A stretch of 7,263 bases of DNA. Origin: Cetobacterium sp. UBA6069 (GTDB lineage Bacteria > Fusobacteriota > Fusobacteriia > Fusobacteriales > Fusobacteriaceae). A program made the position numbers and the translations under genes. Positions 1 through 6,169 of the stretch are shown here, piece after piece; position 1 is the first letter of the stretch, and every line of letters starts with the position of its first letter. The notes beneath the pieces are model-generated. The model had not been told where the DNA came from. It searched no databases and saw nothing but the letters and a program-made list of their open reading frames with translations. The stretch covers positions 1-7,263 of the forward strand of contig DIXX01000039.1 in the NCBI GenBank assembly GCA_002428805.1, read 5' to 3'.

Positions 1-36
1 ATACAGATCATCACTTATTTAATATCGGGAGGAAAA

Positions 37-1068
37 ATGAAAAAGGGATTATTCATATTATGTGCAGCAGCAATGTTAATTACTGCATGTGGAAAAAAAG
101 AGGAAGCAGTAGTAGAAAAGGTTAAAAAACCGGTAGTAGTATCAAAAATAGTTAAAGAAGAAGTAGCTGATGTATATACAACAGATGGAAGTTTAGTTCC
201 TCAAGAAAAAGTTAACCATACACTAGATACTCAAGGTACTGTAGCAGTTGTATTAAAGAAAAATGGAGATTTTGTAAAAAAAGGTGAAGTTGTTGTAAAA
301 TTTATAGATGCAAAGGTTGAATCTAGTTTTGAGGCTGCTAAATTTAATTTACAATCTACTAAAAATAATTATGAAAAGTTCAATAAACTTTATGAAAAGC
401 AAATGGTATCTCAGCTTGAACTTTTAAGTTATAGAGACGCATATACAAATGCATTAGCTGATTACACATCAAAGCAATCTAATTTTGATAAGTTAACAAG
501 AAAATCAGAAATAACAGGATTGGTAGGAAATTTAAATCTTAAATCAGGAAATATAGTAGAGGCAAATTCAACAGTATTTACAGTTGTAGATGAAAATATG
601 ATGGAGATAACTGTTGATTTCCCAGGATACTGGTTAAATAGTGTAAAAGAGGGATCACCTATAACTTTAATGGTTTCTGATTTAGGTGGAAAAGAGTTTA
701 CAGGAGAAATAAAATCAATTAATCCGATAGCAGATGCGGAAACAAAAAAGTTCCCGGTAAAATTATCAATAGATAACAAATCAAAAGAGTTAAAAGATGG
801 AATGTATACTAAAGTTGTGATACCAACTCAAAAAAGAGAAAGTATGGTTGTCCCTCAAGGAGCAGTATTTATAAGAGATTTATTAAGTTATGTTTATAAA
901 ATTGAAAATGGGAAAGTAAAAAGAGTAGAAGTTAAAACAGGAGCTACTGTAAAACCAAATATTGAAATTATATCGAATGAATTACAAGCAGGAGATTTAG
1001 TTGTATCTGATGGTATATTTGGATTAGCTGATGGAGACGAAGTTACAATAAATAATGAAACAAAATAG
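37..1068 (+). CDS. RND efflux periplasmic adaptor (membrane fusion) lipoprotein
   Basis: This is a 343-residue periplasmic adaptor subunit of a tripartite RND efflux pump, expected to bridge the inner-membrane transporter encoded next to it and an outer-membrane TolC-like channel. The N-terminus is a lipoprotein signal: a short basic start, a hydrophobic core and the lipobox ITAC with Cys18 as the likely lipidated residue. Typical HlyD/AcrA architecture follows: a first lipoyl-like half near 65-90 (a G-D-x-V-K-K-G-E turn at 77-84), a short alpha-helical hairpin near 91-155, a second lipoyl half near 157-186 (K-S-G-N-I-V at 169-174), a beta-barrel near 188-262, and a membrane-proximal domain to the C-terminus. 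The start is supported by GGGAGG at 27-32, and the signal peptide begins exactly there. The transporter gene follows after 22 bases, so the two are surely co-transcribed. Substrate cannot be told from sequence. The family call is firm; the domain limits are approximate. Confidence 0.93.
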   Translation: MKKGLFILCAAAMLITACGKKEEAVVEKVKKPVVVSKIVKEEVADVYTTDGSLVPQEKVNHTLDTQGTVAVVLKKNGDFVKKGEVVVKFIDAKVESSFEAAKFNLQSTKNNYEKFNKLYEKQMVSQLELLSYRDAYTNALADYTSKQSNFDKLTRKSEITGLVGNLNLKSGNIVEANSTVFTVVDENMMEITVDFPGYWLNSVKEGSPITLMVSDLGGKEFTGEIKSINPIADAETKKFPVKLSIDNKSKELKDGMYTKVVIPTQKRESMVVPQGAVFIRDLLSYVYKIENGKVKRVEVKTGATVKPNIEIISNELQAGDLVVSDGIFGLADGDEVTINNETK

Positions 1069-1090
1069 AAATTGAAGAGGTGAAAGATAT

Positions 1091-4000
1091 ATGTCATTAG
1101 CAGGTATTGCTATACGTAGACCCGTTGCAACAGTAATGGTAATGGTCTCGATGGTATTCTTAGGGATTGTTTCAATGTTATCAATGAAATCTGAATTACT
1201 TCCTAATATGAATATCCCCATGGTTATTGTTAGTACAACTTGGAACGGAGCTGTTCCAGATGATATAAATAGTCAAATTACAAAAAAAATTGAGGATTCA
1301 CTATCTGGTGTTGATGGAATAAAAAAGATTACTTCAACATCTTCATTTGAAAGGTCAACGGTAAGTATAGAGTTTGACTATGGAGTGAATATAGATTTAA
1401 AAAGAGGAGACGTTCAAAGAGAGATTGATGCTATCTCTGGTGAGTTACCAGATGACGCTTCAAAACCAGTAACACAAAAGAAGTTGGCAGGATCAGGAAA
1501 TACTGCGATGATGCTTAATGTATCTGGACCAAACTTCTTAGAGTTAACAACGTTTATTAATGAGTTCATGACTCCAAGATTTGAAAGAATTGGAGGAGTT
1601 GGAAGTGTTGATACGTTAGGATCGCCTGATAAGCAAATTCAAATTCAGTTTGATACAGATAGATTATCATCATACAATTTAACTCCAAATGAGTTATATG
1701 ATTTAATAAGAACATCTTCTGTAAATGTTCCGTTAGGAGTTATTAAAACCGGTGGAAAAGATGTTGTTGCTAGATTTATGGGAGAGTTTAACTACTTAGA
1801 TGAGTTTGAAAATATGATTATAAGAAGTAATGGAAAAACTCTTAGATTAAAAGATTTAGCAGATGTTGTTTTAACAACTGAGGACCAAACTGATATAGCA
1901 AAGCTTAATGGAAAGTCATCAGTTATGATAACAATTGAAAAATCAACAGATGGAAATATATTATCAATAACAGATAATGCTAAAATAGCTTTAGAAGAGA
2001 TGAAACCATATTTACCAAACGGTGTAGAAGTGAATATAGTAATGGATTACTCTGAAAATATAAACTCATCAATTTCTGGAGTAAAAGGAAATGCTGTTAC
2101 AGGATTAGTTCTTGCAACGATAGTATTACTTGTATTCTTAAAAAATATTAGAGCAACTATGTTAATTTCACTGGCATTACCAATTGCTATTGTATTTACA
2201 TTTGCGTTTTTATCATTATTAGGAGTAACAATAAATATAATTTCATTAATGGGATTATCTATTGGAGTTGGAATGCTTACGGATAACTCGGTTGTTGTTA
2301 TAGATAATATCTATAGACATATAACAGAATTAAAAAAACCAGTTATGGAAGCCTCAGAAGATGGTGCCTCAGAAGTTGCAGTTGCAATATTAGCATCAGC
2401 TTTAACAACAATGGTTGTGTTTATTCCGGTTCTATTTATTCCGGGTATTGCAAGAGAGATATTTAGAGATATGTCATTATCAATTATTTTCTCAAACGTT
2501 GCAGCATTAATAGTATCATTAACTTTAATGCCGATGGTAGCAAGTAGATTTTTAAAATCTAATGCAGATATAACAAAAGAGGGTAAAGTATTCGGAAAAG
2601 TAAAATCAGTTTATGAAAGAATAATTGAATGGGCTATTTCAAATAGAAAGAAAACAGTTGCATTAGCATTCTTAACATTCATAGGGATGATGATAGTTGG
2701 ACCAATGTTTACTAGAACAGAGTTTATTCCTAAACAAGACTATGGAAGATATGCAGTGGTAGTTGAACTTGAAAAAGGACTATCAGTTGAAAGAGCGGAA
2801 GAGATAACAGAGCAAGCAGTAGAAATTATAAAAAATAATAGTTTAACAAAAACTTATATTACTCTGGTAAAATCAGGAACAGGAATAGTAAACGTTGATA
2901 TTGGTCCAAAGACTGATAGAGACGTTAGTATATTTGATGTTATGGAGAGTTTAAGACCAGAGTTAGCTAAAATACCTGGAATTAAATTCAATTTAAAAGA
3001 TGACTATCAATCAGGTAGTGGAGATAGAGATGTTGAATTTAGAATATCTTCGGATTCACTTGATGTAGCAGAAAACATAGCAAGGCAAGTTCAAGAAAAA
3101 ATAAGTACAAATCCAGGAATAATAGATATAACATCAAGTATTGAAGCTGGAAATGTAGAAGCAAGAGTTGTATTGAATAGAGATAAATTAAGAGCGTATG
3201 GAATTAGTCCGTTTGATATAGGAAGAACTATAAGTTATTCGTTCTTAGGTGGAAATAGATCAACAGGACAAACATTATCAGTTAAGACTGGAACAGAAGA
3301 GATTGATGTTTTAATAAGATTACCAAAAGATGCTAGAACAAAGGTTTCAACATTAGAAGAATTGAACGTTAGAGGTGCTGATGGTAAATTCGTAAAAGTT
3401 TCTGATGTAGCTGATGTTGTAATGGCTGAGGGAGCATCAGAGATTACAAAAACTGATAAAATATTCTATGTTTCAGTATCGGCAAATGATGGTGGAATAG
3501 GGCTAAGCAAAGTTCAAAGTGAAATAGTGAATGCATTTGAAAGCACAAATCCTCCAAAAGGAGTTTCTTACTCTTGGGGTGGAATGTCTCAAATGTTTAA
3601 CGAAGCAATCGTACAAATGGGAATGGCTTTAGGAATATCTATATTCTTAATTTATGCTATTTTAGCATCACAATTTGAGAACTTCTTATTGCCAGGAATT
3701 ATTCTAGCTTCAGTACCATTAGCAATGATAGGAGTTTATGGTGGATTATTACTTACAAACTCTCCTTTTGATATGATGGTTATGATAGGAATAATAATGC
3801 TAGCAGGTACCGTTGTAAATAATGCGATAGTACTAATTGACTTTATCAAGATTTTAAGAGAAAGAGGCTATGAACTGAATGATGCGGTTAGAGAATCTTG
3901 TAAAACAAGACTTAGACCAATTCTAATGACAACAATGACTACAGTTTGTGGAATGATTCCACTAGCTTTAGGATTTGGAGAGGGAGCAGAACTATATTCA

Positions 4001-4135
4001 GGAATGTCAATTGCAGTTATCTTCGGATTATCGTTCTCAACAATCCTAACACTGGTAGTAATTCCGGTTTTATACATTAGTGTTGAAGAGCTTATCGAAG
4101 GGATTAGAAGAAAGTTTTTTAATAAGAAAGCATAA
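1091..4135 (+). CDS. RND (AcrB/HAE1-like) inner-membrane efflux transporter
   Basis: This 1014-residue protein is a proton-driven RND exporter, slightly shorter than AcrB (about 1050). The layout is classic: TM1 near 11-31, a large periplasmic loop to about 333, TM2-TM6 near 334-482, TM7 near 520-538, a second periplasmic loop to about 838, and TM8-TM12 near 840-997. The two halves resemble each other, as the family requires. TM4 carries the proton-relay motif G-M-L-T-D-N-S-V-V-V (D398, N399), where AcrB has two aspartates. TM10 has V-V-N-N-A-I-V-L-I-D (N910 where AcrB has Lys940). TM11 begins L-R-P-I-L-M-T-T at 941-948. AGAGGTGA at 1076-1083 is a good ribosome site 7 bases before the ATG, and the gene ends with tandem TAA TAA. 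It pairs with the upstream adaptor gene. Likely substrates are amphiphilic compounds or drugs, but specificity is not readable here. Confidence 0.95.
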   Translation: MSLAGIAIRRPVATVMVMVSMVFLGIVSMLSMKSELLPNMNIPMVIVSTTWNGAVPDDINSQITKKIEDSLSGVDGIKKITSTSSFERSTVSIEFDYGVNIDLKRGDVQREIDAISGELPDDASKPVTQKKLAGSGNTAMMLNVSGPNFLELTTFINEFMTPRFERIGGVGSVDTLGSPDKQIQIQFDTDRLSSYNLTPNELYDLIRTSSVNVPLGVIKTGGKDVVARFMGEFNYLDEFENMIIRSNGKTLRLKDLADVVLTTEDQTDIAKLNGKSSVMITIEKSTDGNILSITDNAKIALEEMKPYLPNGVEVNIVMDYSENINSSISGVKGNAVTGLVLATIVLLVFLKNIRATMLISLALPIAIVFTFAFLSLLGVTINIISLMGLSIGVGMLTDNSVVVIDNIYRHITELKKPVMEASEDGASEVAVAILASALTTMVVFIPVLFIPGIAREIFRDMSLSIIFSNVAALIVSLTLMPMVASRFLKSNADITKEGKVFGKVKSVYERIIEWAISNRKKTVALAFLTFIGMMIVGPMFTRTEFIPKQDYGRYAVVVELEKGLSVERAEEITEQAVEIIKNNSLTKTYITLVKSGTGIVNVDIGPKTDRDVSIFDVMESLRPELAKIPGIKFNLKDDYQSGSGDRDVEFRISSDSLDVAENIARQVQEKISTNPGIIDITSSIEAGNVEARVVLNRDKLRAYGISPFDIGRTISYSFLGGNRSTGQTLSVKTGTEEIDVLIRLPKDARTKVSTLEELNVRGADGKFVKVSDVADVVMAEGASEITKTDKIFYVSVSANDGGIGLSKVQSEIVNAFESTNPPKGVSYSWGGMSQMFNEAIVQMGMALGISIFLIYAILASQFENFLLPGIILASVPLAMIGVYGGLLLTNSPFDMMVMIGIIMLAGTVVNNAIVLIDFIKILRERGYELNDAVRESCKTRLRPILMTTMTTVCGMIPLALGFGEGAELYSGMSIAVIFGLSFSTILTLVVIPVLYISVEELIEGIRRKFFNKKA

Positions 4136-4146
4136 TAAAATCAAGG

Positions 4147-4179
4147 GTTCTCTGAGGTAAAAATCAGAGAACTTTTTTT
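4147..4179 (+). terminator. Intrinsic terminator of the efflux operon
   Basis: A perfect 9-bp stem GTTCTCTGA (4147-4155) / TCAGAGAAC (4164-4172), with an 8-base loop, is followed by seven Ts (4173-4179). It starts 12 bases after the transporter stop codon. It separates the efflux unit from the purine unit, which therefore needs its own promoter. Confidence 0.93.
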
Positions 4180-4195
4180 ATAAAAAAAATAATAG

Positions 4196-4224
4196 TTGAA
4201 AAAAAACGAACAGTGTGTTAGTAT
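4196..4224 (+). promoter_or_regulatory. Probable sigma-70-type promoter for the purine operon
   Basis: A -35 element TTGAAA (4196-4201) is separated by 17 bases from a -10 element TAGTAT (4219-4224). The -10 is preceded by TG plus one base (4216-4218), an extended -10. Transcription would start near 4231, about 33 bases before the riboswitch P1 helix, so the whole aptamer would be in the RNA. The position right after the efflux terminator fits. In such AT-rich DNA other -35/-10 pairs are possible, and this one has not been shown to work. Confidence 0.6.
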
Positions 4225-4263
4225 TAAATCAGGAAAAGTATTAAAAAACAAAAATAAATTAAG

Positions 4264-4329
4264 CTTGTATAATAGTTGAAATAAGGTCAACGAGTCTCTA
4301 CCTGCCACCGTAAATTGGCGGACTACAAG
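4264..4329 (+). ncRNA. Purine riboswitch aptamer, guanine class
   Basis: The three-way junction can be drawn completely. P1 pairs CTTGTA (4264-4269) with TACAAG (4324-4329). P2 pairs GTTGA (4275-4279) with TCAAC (4287-4291). P3 pairs CTGCCA (4302-4307) with TGGCGG (4316-4321), with one T-G wobble. Loop L2 (AATAAGG) keeps the GG (4285-4286) that kisses the CC (4308-4309) of L3 (CCGTAAAT). The J2/3 strand GTCTCTACC (4294-4302) matches the family core. In Bacillus subtilis xpt numbering the ligand-contacting bases are present as U22 = T4270, U47 = T4295, U51 = T4299 and C74 = C4323. C at position 74 marks guanine/hypoxanthine specificity (adenine riboswitches have U), and U51 argues against the 2'-deoxyguanosine variant. 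Placement upstream of purE-purK-purL fits feedback repression. The call is firm on family and good on ligand. Confidence 0.95.
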
Positions 4330-4382
4330 GATAGATTTTTAATATATGTTTTTTTTAATATATTTAAAACTCAATCTTGTAG
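4323..4382 (+). promoter_or_regulatory. Antiterminator hairpin of the riboswitch expression platform
   Basis: The 3' strand of P1 can leave the aptamer and pair downstream: 4323-4330 (CTACAAGG) pairs with 4375-4382 (TCTTGTAG), 8 pairs including one G-T. Inside it, 4336-4347 pairs with 4358-4369 at 11 of 12 positions, giving one long hairpin with a T-rich loop. The downstream CTTGTA (4376-4381) is an exact copy of the P1 5' strand, so the two compete for the same partner. The antiterminator also uses C4323 (the ligand-pairing base) and takes A4381 and G4382 from the terminator stem. The predicted logic is: no guanine, antiterminator, transcription on; guanine bound, P1 holds, terminator forms, transcription off. 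Confidence 0.8.
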
Positions 4383-4410
4383 GAAATTACATTGTAGTTT
4401 CCTTTTTTTT
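4381..4410 (+). terminator. Riboswitch-controlled intrinsic terminator
   Basis: The stem AGGAAATTAC (4381-4390) / GTAGTTTCCT (4394-4403) has 10 pairs, one a T-G wobble. The loop is ATT, followed directly by a T-run reaching 4410. Only its first two bases overlap the antiterminator, so switching relies on breaking the base of the stem or on folding order during transcription. Confidence 0.9.
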
Positions 4411-4422
4411 ATGGACTTTTTT

Positions 4423-4455
4423 GTTGACCCCAAAAATAAAATAAGGGGAGTTAAT
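4423..4455 (+). promoter_or_regulatory. Possible hairpin hiding the leader-ORF ribosome site
   Basis: CCCC (4428-4431) can pair with GGGG (4445-4448). After a two-base bulge (4449-4450), 4423-4427 (GTTGA) pairs with 4451-4455 (TTAAT), with two G-T wobbles. The GGGG is the core of the Shine-Dalgarno sequence of the short ORF starting at 4459, so this fold would block its translation. The stem is modest and the reading is an inference. No separate competing strand was found. Confidence 0.4.
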
Positions 4456-4458
4456 CAG

Positions 4459-4560
4459 GTGCTAAGATTAAAGAAAGATCAGAAACAAAAAAACATAAAA
4501 AAATTAAAGCAAGTTAAATGGAATAAGTGTGTAAAAACGCAGATTATTGAAAAGGGATAG
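4459..4560 (+). CDS. Putative lysine-rich leader peptide (33 aa) of the purine operon
   Basis: This short ORF begins with GTG, preceded by AAGGGGAG (4443-4450) at an ideal 8-base spacing. It encodes 33 residues, 11 of them lysine, with one Trp (21) and one Cys (24) and no signal peptide or membrane segment. I recognise no family. The last codons run through the whole 5' arm of the following terminator hairpin, and its TAG stop (4558-4560) lies in that hairpin's loop. A ribosome translating to the end would therefore prevent the hairpin from forming. That is the geometry of a translation-coupled attenuator, with the peptide possibly unimportant in itself. The frame stays open upstream to about 4315, but those starts (ATG 4315 inside the riboswitch, ATG 4411 after a T-run) lack ribosome sites. 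It could be a chance ORF in A-rich DNA, so confidence is moderate. Confidence 0.45.
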   Translation: MLRLKKDQKQKNIKKLKQVKWNKCVKTQIIEKG

Positions 4561-4596
4561 TTGTGACCTTTTTAGTAATATGCGTTTTTTATTTTT
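4533..4596 (+). terminator. Second, long intrinsic terminator/attenuator directly before purE
   Basis: A 23-position stem pairs 4533-4555 with 4567-4589, with only one mismatch (G4542/A4580) and two G-T wobbles. The tip is GG (4554-4555) / CC (4567-4568) with an 11-base loop, and a CGCA/TGCG clamp sits near the base. The 3' side ends in a T-rich tract (4585-4596, one A). It lies 8 bases before the purE Shine-Dalgarno sequence, downstream of the riboswitch, so it must be bypassed for purE to be expressed. This implies regulated or partial read-through, or RNA processing at the long stem. Because the base of the stem is A-run/T-run, it could also terminate reverse-strand transcripts. Confidence 0.8.
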
Positions 4597-4617
4597 AAAC
4601 TTTAGGGAGGAAAAAGA

Positions 4618-5085
4618 GTGAAAATAGGTGTAATAATGGGAAGTAAATCAGACTTACCAACAATGAACGAATGTGTAAGTATATTAAAAGAGTTTGGAGT
4701 TGAGCATGAAGTGAAAATAGTATCAGCTCACAGAACACCAGATTTAATGTTTACTTATGCTAAAGAGGCTAAAAGCAGAGGGATAGAGGTAATTGTTGCA
4801 GGGGCAGGTGGAGCAGCACATCTTCCAGGAATGGTTGCAAGTTTAACAGATTTACCAGTTATTGGTGTACCTATTGAAAGTAAAACTTTAAAAGGAATTG
4901 ATTCACTGTTATCAATAGTTCAGATGCCTGGGGGAGTTCCTGTAGCGACAGTAGCTATCGGAGGAGCAAAGAATGCAGGATTACTAGCAGTTAAAATATT
5001 AGCAATAAAAGATAGTGAATTAGCAAAAAAAGTAACAAGCTATAGAGAAAATATGGAGAGGATGATTTTAGATGAAAAAATCTAG
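4618..5085 (+). CDS. purE: N5-carboxyaminoimidazole ribonucleotide mutase (PurE, class I)
   Basis: PurE moves the carboxyl group of N5-CAIR to carbon, giving CAIR in de novo purine synthesis. The 155-residue length is usual for the bacterial class I enzyme. Visible motifs are the N-terminal strand with G-S-K-S-D (8-12; phosphate/ribose-binding loop), S-A-H-R-T-P (37-41+; H39 is the conserved catalytic histidine), [11 protein letters not shown] (62-72), and the signature from G-V-P-I (83-86) through L-K-G-I-D-S-L-L (91-98) to [10 protein letters not shown] (103-112). The start is GTG, chosen because AGGGAGG (4604-4610) lies 7 bases upstream and the first strand K-I-G-V-I-M-G-S would be broken by the next in-frame ATG at 4636. 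Having purK next to it supports the mutase (class I) route rather than direct AIR carboxylation. It is the first structural gene after the leader. Confidence 0.97.
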   Translation: MKIGVIMGSKSDLPTMNECVSILKEFGVEHEVKIVSAHRTPDLMFTYAKEAKSRGIEVIVAGAGGAAHLPGMVASLTDLPVIGVPIESKTLKGIDSLLSIVQMPGGVPVATVAIGGAKNAGLLAVKILAIKDSELAKKVTSYRENMERMILDEKI

Positions 5086-6160
5086 AAAAGTTGGAATTTT
5101 AGGAGGGGGACAACTAGCTAAAATGCTTTGTGACTCAGGTAAAAAAATGGGTTATGAAACTATAGTACTAGATCCAAGTTCAGACTCTTGTGGAAGATTT
5201 GGAGCAGATGAACATATTGTAGCTAACTATGATGATGAATCTGCTTTAAAAAGACTTTGTAAAGAATCAGATGTAATAACTTACGAGTTTGAAAATGTTC
5301 CAAGTAAAGTGATAGATTTTTTAAAGAGAAACGGTGGGAACGTACCTCAAGGAGAAAGACCTCTATATCTAAGTCAACATAGAGTAAGAGAGAAGTCAGC
5401 TGTTAACGAAATCGGCGTTCGAACAGCAGACTTTGCAGAAGTAAATAGTTTAATATCAGCAAAAGAAGCTTTAATAAAAATTGAAGCACCATGTATTTTA
5501 AAAACTTGTTCAGGGGGATATGATGGAAAAGGGCAGTGGAAAATACAGAGTGAATCAGATTTAAATGATGTCGATTGGAAAGATACAGAGTATATTTTAG
5601 AAAAAATGGTAGATTTCCAAAAAGAGGTATCATGTTTAGTCGTTAGGGGAATAAATGGAGATATAGTCACATTTCCAGTAGGAGAAAATATTCATAAAAA
5701 TGGAATTTTGAATAAAACGATAGTTCCAGCAAGGATATCGGAAGATGTTCAAAGAAAAATAGAAAATTTATCAAAAAGAATTGTTGAAAAATTAGATATC
5801 TATGGACCGTTAGGAATTGAATACTTCATAAAGGGAGAGGAAGTATATTTCAACGAGATGGCCCCTAGACCACATAATAGTGCTCACTATACAATGGATG
5901 CATGTAACTATTCACAGTTTGACGTTCACCTATTAGGGGTTTTAGGTGAAAAATTACCAGAGATAAAACTGTTAACACCTGTTGTAATGTTAAATATAAT
6001 GGGTGAAGATAGAGAGAAAATAGAGAAAATAACATTAGATGAAAATACAAAACTTCACATATATGGTAAAACAGAGTGGAAAAAAGATAGAAAAATGGGT
6101 CATATAAATTATTGCGGAGAAAGCATAGAGAAATTAATAGAGAAAGCTAATTCATTTTAG
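5072..6160 (+). CDS. purK: N5-carboxyaminoimidazole ribonucleotide synthase (PurK)
   Basis: PurK uses ATP and bicarbonate to convert AIR to N5-CAIR, the substrate of PurE. The 362 residues form an ATP-grasp enzyme of normal family length. An N-terminal Rossmann-like part has G-I-L-G-G-G-Q-L-A (8-16) and I-T-Y-E-F-E-N-V (69-76). The ATP-grasp core has [12 protein letters not shown] (144-155) and the metal-binding segment [11 protein letters not shown] (260-270), followed by H-Y-T-M-D (272-276). The C-terminal part has H-I-Y-G-K (329-333) and G-H-I-N (343-346). The ATG overlaps the end of purE by 14 bases in another frame, with AGAGG (5057-5061) inside purE as ribosome site, which suggests translational coupling. 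No lesions are seen. Confidence 0.97.
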   Translation: MKKSRKVGILGGGQLAKMLCDSGKKMGYETIVLDPSSDSCGRFGADEHIVANYDDESALKRLCKESDVITYEFENVPSKVIDFLKRNGGNVPQGERPLYLSQHRVREKSAVNEIGVRTADFAEVNSLISAKEALIKIEAPCILKTCSGGYDGKGQWKIQSESDLNDVDWKDTEYILEKMVDFQKEVSCLVVRGINGDIVTFPVGENIHKNGILNKTIVPARISEDVQRKIENLSKRIVEKLDIYGPLGIEYFIKGEEVYFNEMAPRPHNSAHYTMDACNYSQFDVHLLGVLGEKLPEIKLLTPVVMLNIMGEDREKIEKITLDENTKLHIYGKTEWKKDRKMGHINYCGESIEKLIEKANSF

Positions 6161-6169
6161 GGAGGATCA

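Noticed and set aside
1..36. Tail of an upstream gene, perhaps a TolC-like channel, ending at TAA 20-22
   Set aside because: One frame closes with a stop at 20-22, suitably spaced before the adaptor gene, but six codons are too few to support any identity.
4268..4273. Perfect TATAAT that could be a -10 promoter box
   Set aside because: It is the J1/2 segment of the purine aptamer, where such a sequence is expected. No -35-like hexamer sits 16-18 bases upstream, and a start there would remove the 5' strand of P1.
4411..4532. Possible second aptamer (PRPP/ykkC, T-box or other) after the guanine riboswitch
   Set aside because: I saw none of the conserved ykkC segments and no T-box motif. The stretch is A-rich with one modest CCCC/GGGG hairpin. 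A covariance search could still overturn this.
4315..4560. An 81-codon ORF starting at ATG 4315 across the riboswitch and first terminator
   Set aside because: Its start lies inside aptamer loop L3 and its first half is the structured expression platform; neither ATG 4315 nor ATG 4411 has a ribosome site. Only the distal part from GTG 4459 has translation signals and is kept as a tentative leader peptide.
5374..6050. Reverse-strand ORFs of 61-98 codons opposite purK, and similar ones opposite the efflux genes and purL
   Set aside because: They are antisense shadows of clearly coding, well-conserved genes, with low-complexity or biased translations and no ribosome sites or domains.
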